A stretch of 64,000 bases of DNA from Daucus carota subsp. sativus. Its lineage: Eukaryota > Streptophyta > Magnoliopsida > Apiales > Apiaceae. Where the stretch lies: NCBI RefSeq assembly GCF_001625215.2, contig NC_030385.2, positions 40,883,598 to 40,947,597 on the forward strand. The letters run 5' to 3'. Position 1 is the first letter of the stretch; the number at the start of each line of letters is the position of its first letter. A program made the position numbers and the translations under genes. The notes under the pieces were generated by a model. That model was not told the origin of the DNA and ran no database searches. It saw only the letters and a program-made list of their open reading frames with translations. Of this stretch, positions 11,100-22,535 are shown piece after piece.

Positions 11100-11724
11100 T
11101 AACCTTTTTCTTAATATAATATATACGGTTTCAATTTAGTGCCATCTAATTAGAATCAAGTTGATTTGTTTTCTGACAAAGAAGAATCAAATTGATTGGT
11201 ATACCAATTTTAAAGATTTAAACTAGCATAACATTCAGTTAGATTGCATTAAAAATAAAATCAAGTTGATGTTATCGCCAACGACTTTATTCTAATTGGA
11301 TGTGGTTTTGTTTTAAGATCCTATCAGCAGAGACTTCAGAGAACTTGATTTCTAGATAGAAACGGAATATGATAATTTGGAATCTGCAACGTGACTCCTA
11401 TGTCAACTTATCAATTTGAAACTTTTTACATTTTCTTGAATATAACATTAAATTTTTTAAATTAATATAAAATTATATTTTATAAATTACTTTTGATAAT
11501 GATTATATATATATATATGTAAAATAATTATAAATTAAATTAAATTTATAAAGTCATTACACCAAAAATCTAAAATACATATACCTATTCTGAGCTGACT
11601 TACAAATTTCAGGCCAAACAGCCCGTGATTATAGTTAAGGAATATATTCCATGTTTAGTCACTAGTCAGTGCTCATAGAGGTTGCCATTTCTAACCACAT
11701 CATCATTCTAATGGGGGAAATTAA
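11100..11724. other. Intergenic DNA
   Basis: AT-rich, with no gene or clear repeat seen. Confidence 0.4.
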
Positions 11725-11891
11725 ATGTACACAATTGTACAGCCGACTTTTACAACCAACAAATCGTGATCGTTGGTTGGGTGAGATCTACGGTGCTGGT
11801 TGCGTACATCAGTGACTTAAAGTCACTGATCAGTGACTTTATATCACTGATGTCCCCTCCATAATTCCTTTCCCTATCATACCCTTACCGT

Positions 11892-12090
11892 ATTAATAAC
11901 AACAGTGAGTTCAAGTCCCTAATGGTGTATACATTAATAACAACAGTGAGTTCAAGTCCCTGATGGTGTATACATTAATAACAACAGTGAGTTCAAGTCC
12001 CTGATGGTGTATACATTAATAACAACAGTGACTTCAAGTCCCTGATGGTGTATACATTAATAACAACAGTGAGTTCAAGTCCCTGATGTA
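11892..12090. repeat. 41-bp tandem repeat, five copies
   Basis: Units begin ATTAATAACAACAGTGAG at 11892, 11933, 11974, 12015 and 12056, spaced exactly 41 bp. Each holds GTGA(G/C)TTCAAGTCCCTGATG, a decayed half of the AGTGACTT palindrome found throughout the composite element. Confidence 0.95.
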
Positions 12091-12116
12091 TATAATGTTA
12101 TTTACATTTTTACTAA

Positions 12117-13834
12117 ATCATCCATACTTACGGATGTTGAGGTCTAAATGTATCAGTGATATTATATGAATTTCAGAAGAAGAAAAATAACTCTATTTGT
12201 ATTGAGATTTTAGCAGTCAAGTAGTGGTTTGTTTGACTTATACTATTATCGTGTACTTTATCATGTATTACTGCTTACATTTTTTTAAAAAATATTTTTG
12301 GATGATCCAACCGTACGGATGTCAAGATTTATATATTTTGATGATATTAAAAAAATTTCAGAAAAATATAATTTTATTTGGATTGAGATTTCAGTAGTCA
12401 ACTAGTGTTTTGAGTTGTATTAGTATCTAGTGTTTTATCATGTATTACTGCTTACATTTTTTTAAAAATATTTCTGGATGATCCAACCGTACGGATGTGG
12501 AGATTTATATATTTTGATGATATAAAATAAATTTCATAAAAAAATAATTTTATTTGGATGGAGAGTTTAGCAGTCAACTAGTGGTTTGACTTGTACTAGC
12601 ATCTAGTGTTTTATCATGTATTACAGCTTACATTTTTTAAAAAATATTTCTGGATGATCCAACCGTACGGATGTGAAGAATTATATATTTTGATGATATT
12701 ATAAAAGTTTCAGAAAAAAATAATTATATTTGGATGGAGAGTTTAGCAGTCAACTAGTGGTTTAACTTGTACTAGCATCTAGTGTTTTATCATGTATTAC
12801 TGCTTACATTTTTTTAAAAATATTTCTGGATGATCCAACCGTACGGATGTGAAGATTTATATATTTTGATGATATTATAAAAGTTTCAGAAAAAAAATAA
12901 TTATATTTGGATGGAGAGTTTGGCAGTCAACTAGTGGTTTGACTTGTACTTGCATCTAGTGTTTTATCTTGTATTACAGCTTATATTTTTTAAAAACTAT
13001 TTCTGGATGATCCAACCGTACGGATGTGAAGATTTAGATATTTTGATGATATTAAAAAAGTTTCAAAAAAAAATAATTTTATTTGAACAGAGAGTTTAGC
13101 AGTCAACTAGTGGTTTGACTTGTACTAGCATCTAGTGTTTTATCATGTATTACAGCTTACATTTTTTAAAAAATATTTATGGATGATCCAACCGTACGGA
13201 TGTGAAGATTTATATATTTTGATGATATTATAAAAGTTTCATAAAAAAATAATTGTATTTGGATGGAGAGTTTAGCAGTCAACTAGTGGTTTGACTTGTA
13301 CTAGCATCTAGTGTTTTATCATGTATTACTGCTTACATTTTTTTAAAAATATTTTTGGATGATCCAGCCGTACGGATGTCAAGATTTATATATTTTGATG
13401 ATAGTAAAAAATTTTCAGGAAAAAATAATTTTATTTGGATGGAGAGTTTAACAGTCAACTAGTGGTTTGACTTGTACTAGCATCTAGTGTTTTATCTTGT
13501 ATTACAGCTTATATTTTTTAAAAAATATTTCTGGATGATCCAACCGTACGGATGTGAAGATTTATATATTTTGATGATATTAAAAAAGTTTCAAAAAAAA
13601 ATAATTTTATTTGAATGGAGAGTTTAGCAGTCAACTAGTGGTTTGACTTGTACTAGTAACTTGACATTTATCATGTATTTGTGTTTCTATTTTTTTGAAT
13701 AATTTTTCTCGATGATCCAACTGTACGGATGTCAAAGTCTATATATTTTGATGATATTAAAAAAGTTTCAGAAAAAAATAACTATTTTCCGTTTGAAATC
13801 TTAACAGTCAAATAGTGGTTTGACTTGTAAATGT
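12117..13834. repeat. 176-bp tandem array, left part (nine units plus a degenerate one)
   Basis: The landmark GATGATCCAACCGTACGGAT occurs at 12301, 12477, 12653, 12829, 13006, 13182, 13358, 13534 and 13711, giving periods of 176-177 bp. A diverged unit precedes it near 12117. Each unit also carries CAGTCAACTAGTGGTTTGAC and TCTAGTGTTTTATCATGTAT. The units are non-coding and AT-rich, with a monomer length in the range of plant satellite DNA. Confidence 0.95.
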
Positions 13835-13857
13835 AAGTAGTACAAAAATGACTTTCC

Positions 13858-14226
13858 GCGTCGCCCCTTAGCGTCGGTTAAAGACAAAACCGACGCTGTA
13901 GATACTTTTATGCGTCGGTCGGGCAAAATGCCGACGCTATAGGTTCACTTGTAGCGTCGGTCGGGAGAATGCCGACGCTATAGGTTCACTTGTAGCGTCG
14001 GTCCGGAGAATGCCGACGCTATAGGTTCACTTGTAGCGTCGGTCACGAGAATGCCGACGCTATAGTTTCACTTGTAGCGTCGGTCGAGCGAACGCCGACG
14101 CTATAGGTTCACTTGTAGCGTCGGTCCTCAGATGGCCGACGCTATAGGTTCACTTGTAGCGTCGGTCAAGAGAATGCCGACGCTATAGATATACTTGTAG
14201 CGTCGGTGAAGAGAATGCCGACGCTT
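13858..14226. repeat. Left subterminal CACTA repeats (41 bp)
   Basis: Units of the form GTAGCGTCGGTC...GAATGCCGACGCTATAGG, each able to pair AGCGTCGG with CCGACGCT as a hairpin. These are likely transposase-binding sites by analogy with En/Spm. Confidence 0.9.
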
Positions 14227-15190
14227 TAGATTTTATATTTATTTAAAATTATTTTATTTTATATAATTTTATAACTATAATTTAACATATGATTATATGT
14301 ATAATCTAGTTTTAATATTTTAATTGAAATTATATCGCATATGATAAAACTAAAAATTCGAAATATTTCTTATTAAAAATATAATCTTATAATTCAATTA
14401 AATTAAATTATATATGTATATATATTGTAATTTAAAAGTATATCTTTTAAAATTTTAATATTCAATTATATATAATGTAATTTTAAAACTTTAATTTTAT
14501 AATATATATGTATATATATATATATATATGTATATGTATGTATGTATGTATCTCTAATTATAATTATATCATATAAATATAATTAAAAATTTTAAATATT
14601 TATTATCAATATTATATGTTATAATTATAATTATAATTTAATTAAATTATGCACATTCTATTTTAAAATTATATATTTATTATAAATATAAAATTATATT
14701 ATATAAAATATAAATTTTAAATTATAAATAAAATTGTATTATATATAATACAAATAGAATACTCCCTCCGTCTCCCGGGATAGTATACATTGGGGGACCG
14801 GGAAGCTGCACGGACTTTAATGCTCCTGTAAAGAATAGTTGCGCAATTCATCTTTAAAATTTTCTTTTTCTTGAATTAATATTTAGAAGTTAAATTTTTA
14901 TTCATAAATTTTTTTTAAAAGTTTTTATTAATAACTTAATCTTATAATTTAAATTAATGAAATTTCATATATTATATATAATTTAAAAATATATTTGTTA
15001 TTATTATCTTAAATTTACTTTTATATTATTTAGTTTTAAAATTAAAAGAGATTTAATATTATTTTAAAATTGTGATATAATTTATAGTTTAAAATATATA
15101 TTATAAATATAATCATATTTAATATAATATAAAGAAAAATATATTATATAATTCACTTTTAAAATTATAAAAAAAATATAAAAAAAAAAT
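14227..15190. other. AT-rich interior of the CACTA element
   Basis: Very AT-rich with (TA)n and TATG runs near 14500-14550. A Stowaway-like end, CTCCCTCCGTCTCCCGGGA, begins at about 14762; its partner end was not found. No coding signal. Confidence 0.5.
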
Positions 15191-15219
15191 TTGAATAACT
15201 AAACTATAGGATAGGATTT

Positions 15220-16440
15220 ATACGAGAGTGCTAGGCTGTCAGGTGCTGGTGGCCTGGTATACACACGTTCGCCTCACAGAACTTCTCAGCAAACTGTCGA
15301 CTCAAAGAGTCAAAATACCTAATTCACTCTCCATCCAATCATCCATGATCCATCAGTGATCAATCTTTTTTCAGTTTCCCACTCTCGATCTCTTCTCGCT
15401 TTTTCCACTCAATGTCACTTTCCCTTTTCGATATCTTGGTGGATGGCGGGATCGATTATTCTACAGGTTCACTAGATTGCGCGGCTTCCCAAACTGATTC
15501 GGATGCTTAATTACGGGATTAATTAATTGATTTCACAGATGGATTGCTGGGCTTCTTGTATCGGTACTTTTCTATATCCCCAAATTTAGGGATCAGTCTG
15601 AAAAATTGCATCTAGGTTTTGTTTTAGTATTGATTCTTGATGGGTTTGAGTTTGGTGTACTGTTTGATGTTGTTAATTTTATTCTAGTCATGTGATGATG
15701 TTTTGTGAAATGGGCATTTGTTGTTAACTCGATTAATTAGTGACGATGATTTTACTTGGCTATACTGTTTATTTTGTTTTTTTGACTTCTGATGTACTTG
15801 GCATTTCTGTCAATGTTATCGTCCACTGTAGGAATTTAAGCATAAGCCTGAGTAATTGAATCTGTCGTGTAGGAATAATTGTGCGAAGTTTACCTTTACT
15901 TTACAGTAAGAGATAAGTTGGAATATGAAGTAGGACTGTTCAAGAATGATAGTTTATTGAAGCAACGAATATGAAATCTGATCACATGAGTTGATGCTTG
16001 TCACGGGTGAAAATTTGAAGTATAAAAGTTTTGAGGATAAGTTCAACTTGGTTCCAGACACAAAAGTATTGCTACATTGTGTTTACAATTTTCAGAGCTT
16101 TGAAAAGTCAGAAGACTTGACTTATAGAACCAAGGTTAATATAGTCTTGTAAATACAATTCAGCTTTACTATTTGTTTGGAAAAGTCCGAAGCAATGCTA
16201 ACGCCTACACGCATAATTAATTAGATCATCAACTTTTATGCATCATATTTCTTTTCCTCTCGAGAATTATTATTTTTATTGTGATCACACATTTGAATGG
16301 CTATTCATGTTTTTGGCTGTTTTGTACACAGGGGTATGGTATGACTGAGACAAATATGATTAGTGGTGTTGGTCAATCTGGTATATCTTCTGCTAATGGC
16401 ACAATGATGCCGACTCCTGGAATGGGTCAACAAGGACAGT
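15220..16440 (+). pseudogene. Captured gene leader and exon, possibly HAC-type acetyltransferase
   Basis: 15220-15560 is less AT-rich, resembles a plant 5' leader with pyrimidine tracts, and ends at a donor-like TCG|GTACTT. The segment 16332-16438 is bounded by ACAG and GTATTT and reads GYGMTETNMISGVGQ...SSANGTMMPTPGMGQQGQ. The (I/M)PTPGM phrase resembles repeated motifs in the N-terminal part of plant p300/CBP-like HAC proteins. That is recalled similarity over about 15 residues, so the parent is uncertain. Exon-like pieces at 16640-16740 and 16815-16970 were not identified. The fragments cannot encode a complete protein. Confidence 0.4.
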
Positions 16441-17742
16441 ATTTAAACTTCTTTACTGTATTAGTGCTTGCTTCGGTTAGTGTATTTCTTCTTCTCATTC
16501 TCATTTTGCCAACTATAATTTTGATATTATCATCCTCATTTGTTATCTGAAAAGATAGATACATCTATATTTCCACACATGAAATAAATTATAGAGCTCT
16601 GGCTCCTATATAGGAGTATCTGTCTAGCTGTTTATTAGCAAGTATTGCAAGGACTAATTCAAATAACTTTGGAAGGTACCAAAACCTCAGTTCGGCCTTG
16701 CTGGTATAATGTGGGTAGCTTTCGCCGAGAGCAAACAGGTATGTCACCTTGCTGTAGTTATATGTGCAATTTATATATGTTCATTATTCTTGTATTTAAC
16801 TTTCATTGTTTTAGATCTATTAAGGGATTTTTGCCCGGTAAAAGCTGTGAATGCATCAAGAAATGTGGACACTGAAAACTGCATGGTCAACTAATAGATA
16901 CAGTTTATTAGTGAGAAAGTTGCTTGTTTGGCTTATGCTCGAATCCAGGGTAAGGCAGCCCTTGCACCCAGTTGCTTGCTCTTGTGCTTTCTTTTTTCTT
17001 GTGTATTAAGTTGAGGTTTTCTCTTGCAGCTTCTCTTATCATCTTGGAAGAGATATATTATACCGGGTATATGTGGCATTCTTGCGGGTTCTTTATATCA
17101 GTTAAATTTTTTTTTACATCCGAAAATTGAAGGTGATCCAGGACTTTTAACATGTTCCATATACTAATACTATGGGAATACTTCTACTTTCATTTTTATA
17201 CATATTTTGTTATAGCTCTGTTAGTTTTTTAAAGAAGAAGGAAGTGAACTTTAGATTAAATAATAATGTTAGTGGCATCAGTCTTATCTATTCTTCATAT
17301 GTATCGAGAATAAAACATTAAGTAATCAAGACTATGTCACTTGAACTCGGCTGATAGTGTCCAAGTGACAAGCTCGACAACATATTTTAAATTTGCCCTG
17401 TTAAGTAAATAAAGGGTAACTATTTTTATCACAGGCTTTCTGGTGCATCTTCTCTCCTGTTTTTAGTCCCCTTCTTAGTCCGCTTTGCTTACATATTTCC
17501 TATCTTTAGAAATAAGCTTACTTATATAAGGTGGAACAAGTGAATGTTTATCACACGCTTTCTGGTGCATCTCCTATCCTGTTTTTTGTCCCTTTTATCT
17601 TTCTTTGTTTTTTTTTTAAAAACAACTTTTGTTGCACATCATACAATGGTAATATATTGCTAATGATATTGGTTTAATATTTCCTCACTGTAATTATATT
17701 GGACTGCAGACTTATTTACAATGTGACTTCTCTTATATGCAG

Positions 17743-17811
17743 AAGTTGCCTCAGTTCCCATTACCCACTCACAATGTTGTTGTGAGAGGACATTCTCCGC
17801 GGGAATTTGAG
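17743..17811 (+). pseudogene. Captured chromomethylase (CMT) exon
   Basis: A 69-nt segment bounded by ATGCAG and GTATGT encodes 23 residues, KLPQFPLPTHNVVVRG followed by HSPREFE. The (K)LPxFPLPTH(D/N)VVVRG phrase is characteristic of the catalytic region of plant chromomethylases such as CMT3, which methylate cytosines in CHG context. Exon-intron borders are kept, so genomic DNA rather than cDNA was captured. No catalytic PCQ/ENV motifs lie nearby, so it is only a fragment. Confidence 0.72.
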
Positions 17812-18034
17812 GTATGTTTCTACTTGTGTAAACTCCTGTAGAATTTAAGGCTGCCTTTTTATTGGTTTTGGTTACTTGGTGATAAAAATGTAAACTTGTG
17901 TACTCTTTTCAGTCCAACCTGCTTTTATGTTGCCATGTGTACTATTTTAGTCCAGCCTCCTTTATGCAATAGTATGATGCTGGCTTTGCAGAGATCTGAA
18001 AAGTTACAACCTCACTTACATTCATTATTTTTAG

Positions 18035-18237
18035 ATCTTCGTGCAACATATCAAGACATTGCTTTCGGGGCTTAAATTATGCACTAGTTTCCGTCGCAAA
18101 GGAGCATCCTAGTTATGGAACAGCTTTGTCTTCTGTGATTGAGGGAAAGAACGAAGAAATGTCTAACACCTGAGCTGTCTGGTGGAGCAAGAATTCATTA
18201 TATATTCCAATTAATATTTGTGAAGAGTTTGGAGATG
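18035..18237 (+). pseudogene. Captured dynamin-related protein 3 (DRP3) fragment
   Basis: After an acceptor-like TTTTTAG the plus strand reads IFVQHIKTLLSGLK. After a frame change it reads YALVSVAKEHPSYG, then IEGKNEEMSNT, and after another change ELSGGARIHYIFQ and FVKSLE. These are consecutive blocks of the middle/stalk region of plant DRP3-type dynamins, the GTPases that divide mitochondria and peroxisomes. At least two frame breaks and an internal deletion make it non-functional. A roughly 60-bp duplication follows (18192-18252 against 18256-18318). Confidence 0.85.
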
Positions 18238-18459
18238 TTCTTAGTGTAATAAAAAAATTCATTATATATAACAATTAATATGCGTGAAGAGTTTGGAGAT
18301 GTTTCTAATGTAATAAACTAGGTAATATTTTTTTATTAATAAGATCGAGTTGTTTATTCATTTCTCTCATGTAATTTGAGCACATTCTTATGACCGTGGT
18401 GAATTGTCAAAAGCTTACACCAAAATAAAAATATTATTATTATTAAAAAGAACACTTTA

Positions 18460-18820
18460 GGCGTCGGCATTTGAGACAGCTGACGCTATAGGTAAGGGCT
18501 ATAGTGTCGGCATTTCAGACAGCCGACGCTATAGGTAAGGGCTATAGTGTCGGCATTTCTGACAGCCGACGCAGTAGGTTAGGCTATAGCGTCGGTATTT
18601 CAGATAGCCGACGCTATAGATAAGGGCTATAGCGTCGGCATTTCAGACTGCCGACGCAATAGGTTGGGATATAGCATCGGCATTTCAGATAACCGACGCT
18701 ATTGTCAAGACAATAGCGTCGCCTACTTAACCGACGCTAAAGGCATATACCTATAGCGTCTCCTACATTTGCTACGCCACTTAACCGACGCCTTAGGGGT
18801 TATTTGACCGACGCTGAAAG
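18460..18820. repeat. Right subterminal CACTA repeats (about 43 bp)
   Basis: Units CAGCCGACGCTATAGGTAAG followed by GGCTATAGTGTCGGCATTTC, in inverse arrangement to the left block. The motif core GCGTCGG is shared with 13858-14226. Confidence 0.9.
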
Positions 18821-18837
18821 TCCATTCTGTACTAGTG

Positions 18838-20330
18838 AGTTTAGCAGTCAACTAGTGGTTTGACTTGTACTAGCATCTAGTGTTTCATCATGTATTACAG
18901 CTTACATTTTTTAAAAAATATTTATGGATGATCCAACCGTATTTATATATTTTGATGATATTATAAAAGTTTCATAAAAAAATAATTATATTTGGATGGA
19001 GAGTTTAGCAGTCAACTAGTGGTCTGACTTGTACTAGCATCTAGTGTTTTATCATGTATTACTGCTTACATTTTTTTAAAAATATTTTTGGATGATCCAA
19101 CCGTACGGATGTGAAGATTTATATATTTTGATGATATTATAAAAGTTTCAGAAAAAAAATAATTATATTTGGATGGAGAGTTTGGCAGTCAACTAGTGGT
19201 TTGACTTGTACTTGCATCTAGTGTTTTATCTTGTATTACAGCTTATATTTTTTAAAAACTATTTCTGGATGATCCAACCGTACGGATGTGAAGATTTATA
19301 TATTTTGATGTTATTAAAAAAGTTTCAAAAAAAAATAATTTTATTTGAACAGAGAGTTTAGCAGTCAACTAGTGGTTTGACTTGTACTAGCATCTAGTGT
19401 TTTATCATGTATTACAGCTTACATTTTTTAAAAAATATTTATGGATGATCCAACCGTACGGATGTGAAGATTTATATATTTTGATGATATTATAAAAGTT
19501 TCATAAAAAAATAATTGTATTTGGATGGAGAGTTTAGCAGTCAACTAGTGGTTTGACTTGTACTAGCATCTAGTGTTTTATCATGTATTACTGCTTACAT
19601 TTTTTTAAAAATATTTTTGGATGATCCAGCCGTACGGATGTCAAGATTTATATATTTTGATGATAGTAAAAAATTTTCAGGAAAAAATAATTTTATTTGG
19701 ATGGAGAGTTTAACAGTCAACTAGTGGTTTGACTTGTACTAGCATCTAGTGTTTTATCTTGTATTACAGCTTATATTTTTTAAAAAATATTTCTGGATGA
19801 TCCAACCGTACGGATGTGAAGATTTATATATTTTGATGATATTAAAAAAGTTTCAAAAAAAAATAATTTTATTTGAATGGAGAGTTTAGCAGTCAACTAG
19901 TGGTTTGACTTGTACTAGTAACTTGACATTTATCATGTATTTGTGTTTCTATTTTTTTGAATATTTTTTCTCGATGATCCAACTGTACGGATGTCAAAGT
20001 CTATATATTTTGATGATATTAAAAAAGTTTCAGAAAAAAATAACTATTTTCCGTTTGAAATCTTAACAGTCAAATAGTGGTTTGACTTGTAAATGTAAGT
20101 AGTATTTTATCATGTATTGTCGTTTCAATTTTTTTTGAAAATATATCTCGATGATCCAACCGTACGAATGTCAAAGTTTATATATTTTGATGGTATTAAA
20201 AAAGTTTTAGAAAAAAATAATTTTTTTTCGTTTGATATTTTAACAGTCAACTAGTGGTTTGACTTGTATTTTGGTTATTTGTAAGTAAAATTATTTTTCA
20301 AAAATATGTCTGGATGATAATAAAAAATAT
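18838..20330. repeat. 176-bp tandem array, right part (eight units)
   Basis: Landmarks at 18927, 19091, 19268, 19444, 19620, 19796, 19973 and 20150; the 164-bp step comes from a 12-bp deletion after CCAACCGT in the first unit. The first seven units match left units 12653-13711 one for one, including private variants (GATCCAGCCG at 13358 and 19620; ACTGTACGGAT at 13711 and 19973). A further unit follows at 20150. Confidence 0.95.
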
Positions 20331-20572
20331 AAATTATATTATTAGTTATAAGTGATGGGTTTTTATGTCAAGCAAAATAATCATCTAAATTGAAAAGATA
20401 ATATGTGTTGTGTTGAACTTGTGCAAAATTCCATCCTTTTCATTTTATTATTGTTCTTAAAAAATCGCGGACTTAGTTTTTTTTCGTTAATTATAGATAT
20501 AACGAAACTCCTATACCTTATGTTAATCAAATGCTAAACAAAAATCAACATTTTTTTGAGTTTTACTTAAAC

Positions 20573-21335
20573 TCATGTCAGTGACTTAAAGTCACTAGTA
20601 TTTACTTGGAATTTTTTTTTCCCGTGTCGCTTATTTTTTATTTGAGATTCTTTCCAAACCTCTAAATCAATCTCCAAAATTACAACAGTGACTTGAAGTT
20701 ACTGATTTTCTTTACTTAATTTTTTTTTCAAGATTACGCATTAGTGACTTCAGCTCACTAATGTTCTTTACTTAATTTTTCCAGCCCTCTAGTTTTGGGG
20801 AGCTACTTTAACGATTTCATCAGTGACTTAAGGTTACGAATATTCCCAGAATTACATTAGTGACTTCAAGTCACTGATGTTTTTGACTTAGAATTTTTTC
20901 CAGCCCTCTAGTTTTGGGGAGCTACTGTAACGTTTTCATCAGTGACTTAAGATCACGGATATCCCCAGAACTATAACAGTGACTTGAAATCACTGATGTT
21001 CTTTACTTAAAAAATTTTCCACCGCTCTAGTCTTGGGAGCTAATATAACGATTTCATTTCATTAGTGACCTTAATTATGATTTTTTTACTAGGTAGTTGG
21101 GGTGTTGGTACATTGTTGGCTGATGTAAATTAGATGCAACATCAGTGATCTCATGTCACTGAAGGTGAGAGGGATAATACCGACATTTTAGGTTTTCGCT
21201 CAACATCAGTGACTTCCAGTCACTGATTAGTGACTTGAAGTCACTAACGTAGCTATTTAATCCTTTTTTCATGCGTCCGGAAGATCATGTCACTGATGTA
21301 CTTCATTTAATGCACACCATTAGTAACTTCAAGTC
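20573..21335. repeat. Cluster of AGTGACTT-AAGTCACT palindromes
   Basis: About a dozen variants of CATCAGTGACTT(A/G)AAGTCACTGATG occur here, for example near 20578, 20687, 20743, 20856, 20937, 20973, 21141, 21203, 21225 and 21310. A phrase with CCAGCCCTCTAGTTTTGGGG recurs between them (about 20783 and 20900). Two more palindromes lie at the left end of the composite. They may be protein-binding or replication-related sites of the element, which is inference. Confidence 0.85.
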
Positions 21336-21433
21336 ACTGATGGTGTACACCTACCTTTCCTGTACAATTGTGTACATGTAACCGGCCCTCTATTTACCTT
21401 TATAATGTTCTTCTAGCCACCAGGTACTTAACA

Positions 21434-22535
21434 TAAGAGCAAGTCCAGGAGTGTCCTAGTTCATGCCCCAAATATAATATAAAATATTATGTCCTAGTAA
21501 TTTAGGACATACTTTACTAACTTGAACTCCAACAATGTGTCTTATTCTCACACTATGTTTAATATTTTATTATAAAAGACTCTCTTTCATCATTTAAGCA
21601 TAATATAAAAGTAGAGAGAGAAAGAGTGTGATGAGAATTTATAATAAAATATTGAATAGGGCAAGGTGAGATGTGCCCCAAAAATAGGGCTTGGGGAGGT
21701 TGTCCTAGTAATATAAGGCATCACTAGGACATTAGAGCAAGTCCAACAGTGCCCTATAATGGTGTCCTAAGTTAAAATTTAAGGCATTTGAGATAAATAT
21801 GCAATCCAACAGTGTCCTAATGGTGCCCTAAAACACTAGGACACACTACATGTGCCTTATTTATAAGGCACTACCACACTTGTCCTAAACCATTTTAATC
21901 CATAAAATATTCACTTTCTCTCTCTTTTCACACCTTTTCATACTTGGCTTATATATAGTTGTATATAAATATATTAATATTTTAATATTAAGACATGAAG
22001 ATAAGGCATATTGTTGGAGTAAATGTATGTGTATAGTGTCCTAAATCACTAGGACATTATATTTTATTATATATATAGGGTTTCTACTAAGACACTATTC
22101 CAACAGCTGCCTCAAATGATGTCCTAAGTCATAATTTGAGGCATTTGATTGAAAACATTGCTCCAACAGTGTCCTAGTGATGCCTTAAATCACTAGGACA
22201 ACTTACTTCAGCCCTATTTTTAGGGCTCACCTACTTGAGCCTCATTTCACTTTTAATAATAAAATATTATCATTCTCTCTCTCCCCACTACTTTTCCCTC
22301 TACTTTTTCATTCAAAATATTAATATTTTAATAATAGGGCTTGTGGATAAGGCTTTTTGTTGGAGTGAATTTATAAAAGTGATGTCCTAAACTACTAGGA
22401 CATTATATTTTATTATTTATATAGGGCATCCTCTAAGACACTCTTGGACTTGCTCTTATTGGATCAAGTTTTTTGATCAATTGCCCTAAATTATAACTTA
22501 GGACATGATATAGGGCATCTGTTGGACTTGCTCTA
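21434..22535. mobile_element. Nested MITEs with AGAGCAAGTCC ends
   Basis: Left-type ends AGAGCAAGTCCA(G/A)(G/C)AGTG lie at 21436 and 21734. Right-type ends GGACTTGCTCT(T/A) lie at about 22447-22457 and 22524-22535. The phrase TCCTA(A/G)...ACTAGGACA recurs many times in both orientations. Two or more related elements appear to have inserted next to or inside each other. No coding capacity. Confidence 0.75.

Larger units (their letters stand above)
13835..18837. mobile_element. Non-autonomous CACTA transposon with captured gene fragments
   Basis: The right terminus (18833-18837, read inversely) is CACTAGTACAGAATGGAC. The left terminus reads aagTAGTACAAAAATGAC, so its first three bases are lost or replaced. 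Both subterminal zones carry many GCGTCGG/CCGACGC units: about eight of 41 bp at 13858-14226 and about eight of about 43 bp at 18460-18820, the usual layout of CACTA transposase-binding repeats. The interior has no transposase but contains spliced-gene-like fragments at about 15220-18237, all on the plus strand. This fits a Pack-CACTA element. The degenerate left end suggests it can no longer excise. Confidence 0.88.
11725..21377. mobile_element. Large composite element with 18-bp inverted ends and palindrome clusters
   Basis: ATGTACACAATTGTACAG at 11725-11742 is repeated exactly in inverse orientation at 21360-21377. Just inside both ends lie copies of an AGTGACTT(A/G)AAGTCACT palindrome, two on the left (11812-11853) and about twelve on the right (20575-21335). 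The middle is a 176-bp tandem array split by a CACTA element. Matching ends and matching subterminal motifs suggest one transposable unit of about 9.65 kb, or about 3.4 kb without the CACTA element and the duplicated array block. No transposase is seen and no target duplication could be matched, so the superfamily is open. A chance or ancient inverted pair is the alternative. Confidence 0.6.

Noticed and set aside
11892-14226. Regular 41-bp repeats that look CRISPR-like
   Set aside because: The spacers are not unique, the units are transposon subterminal or tandem repeats, and the genome is eukaryotic.
16281-16550. 89-residue plus-strand frame as a gene start
   Set aside because: It reads through an intron-like border on each side of the 16332-16438 exon; only the middle part is gene-like.
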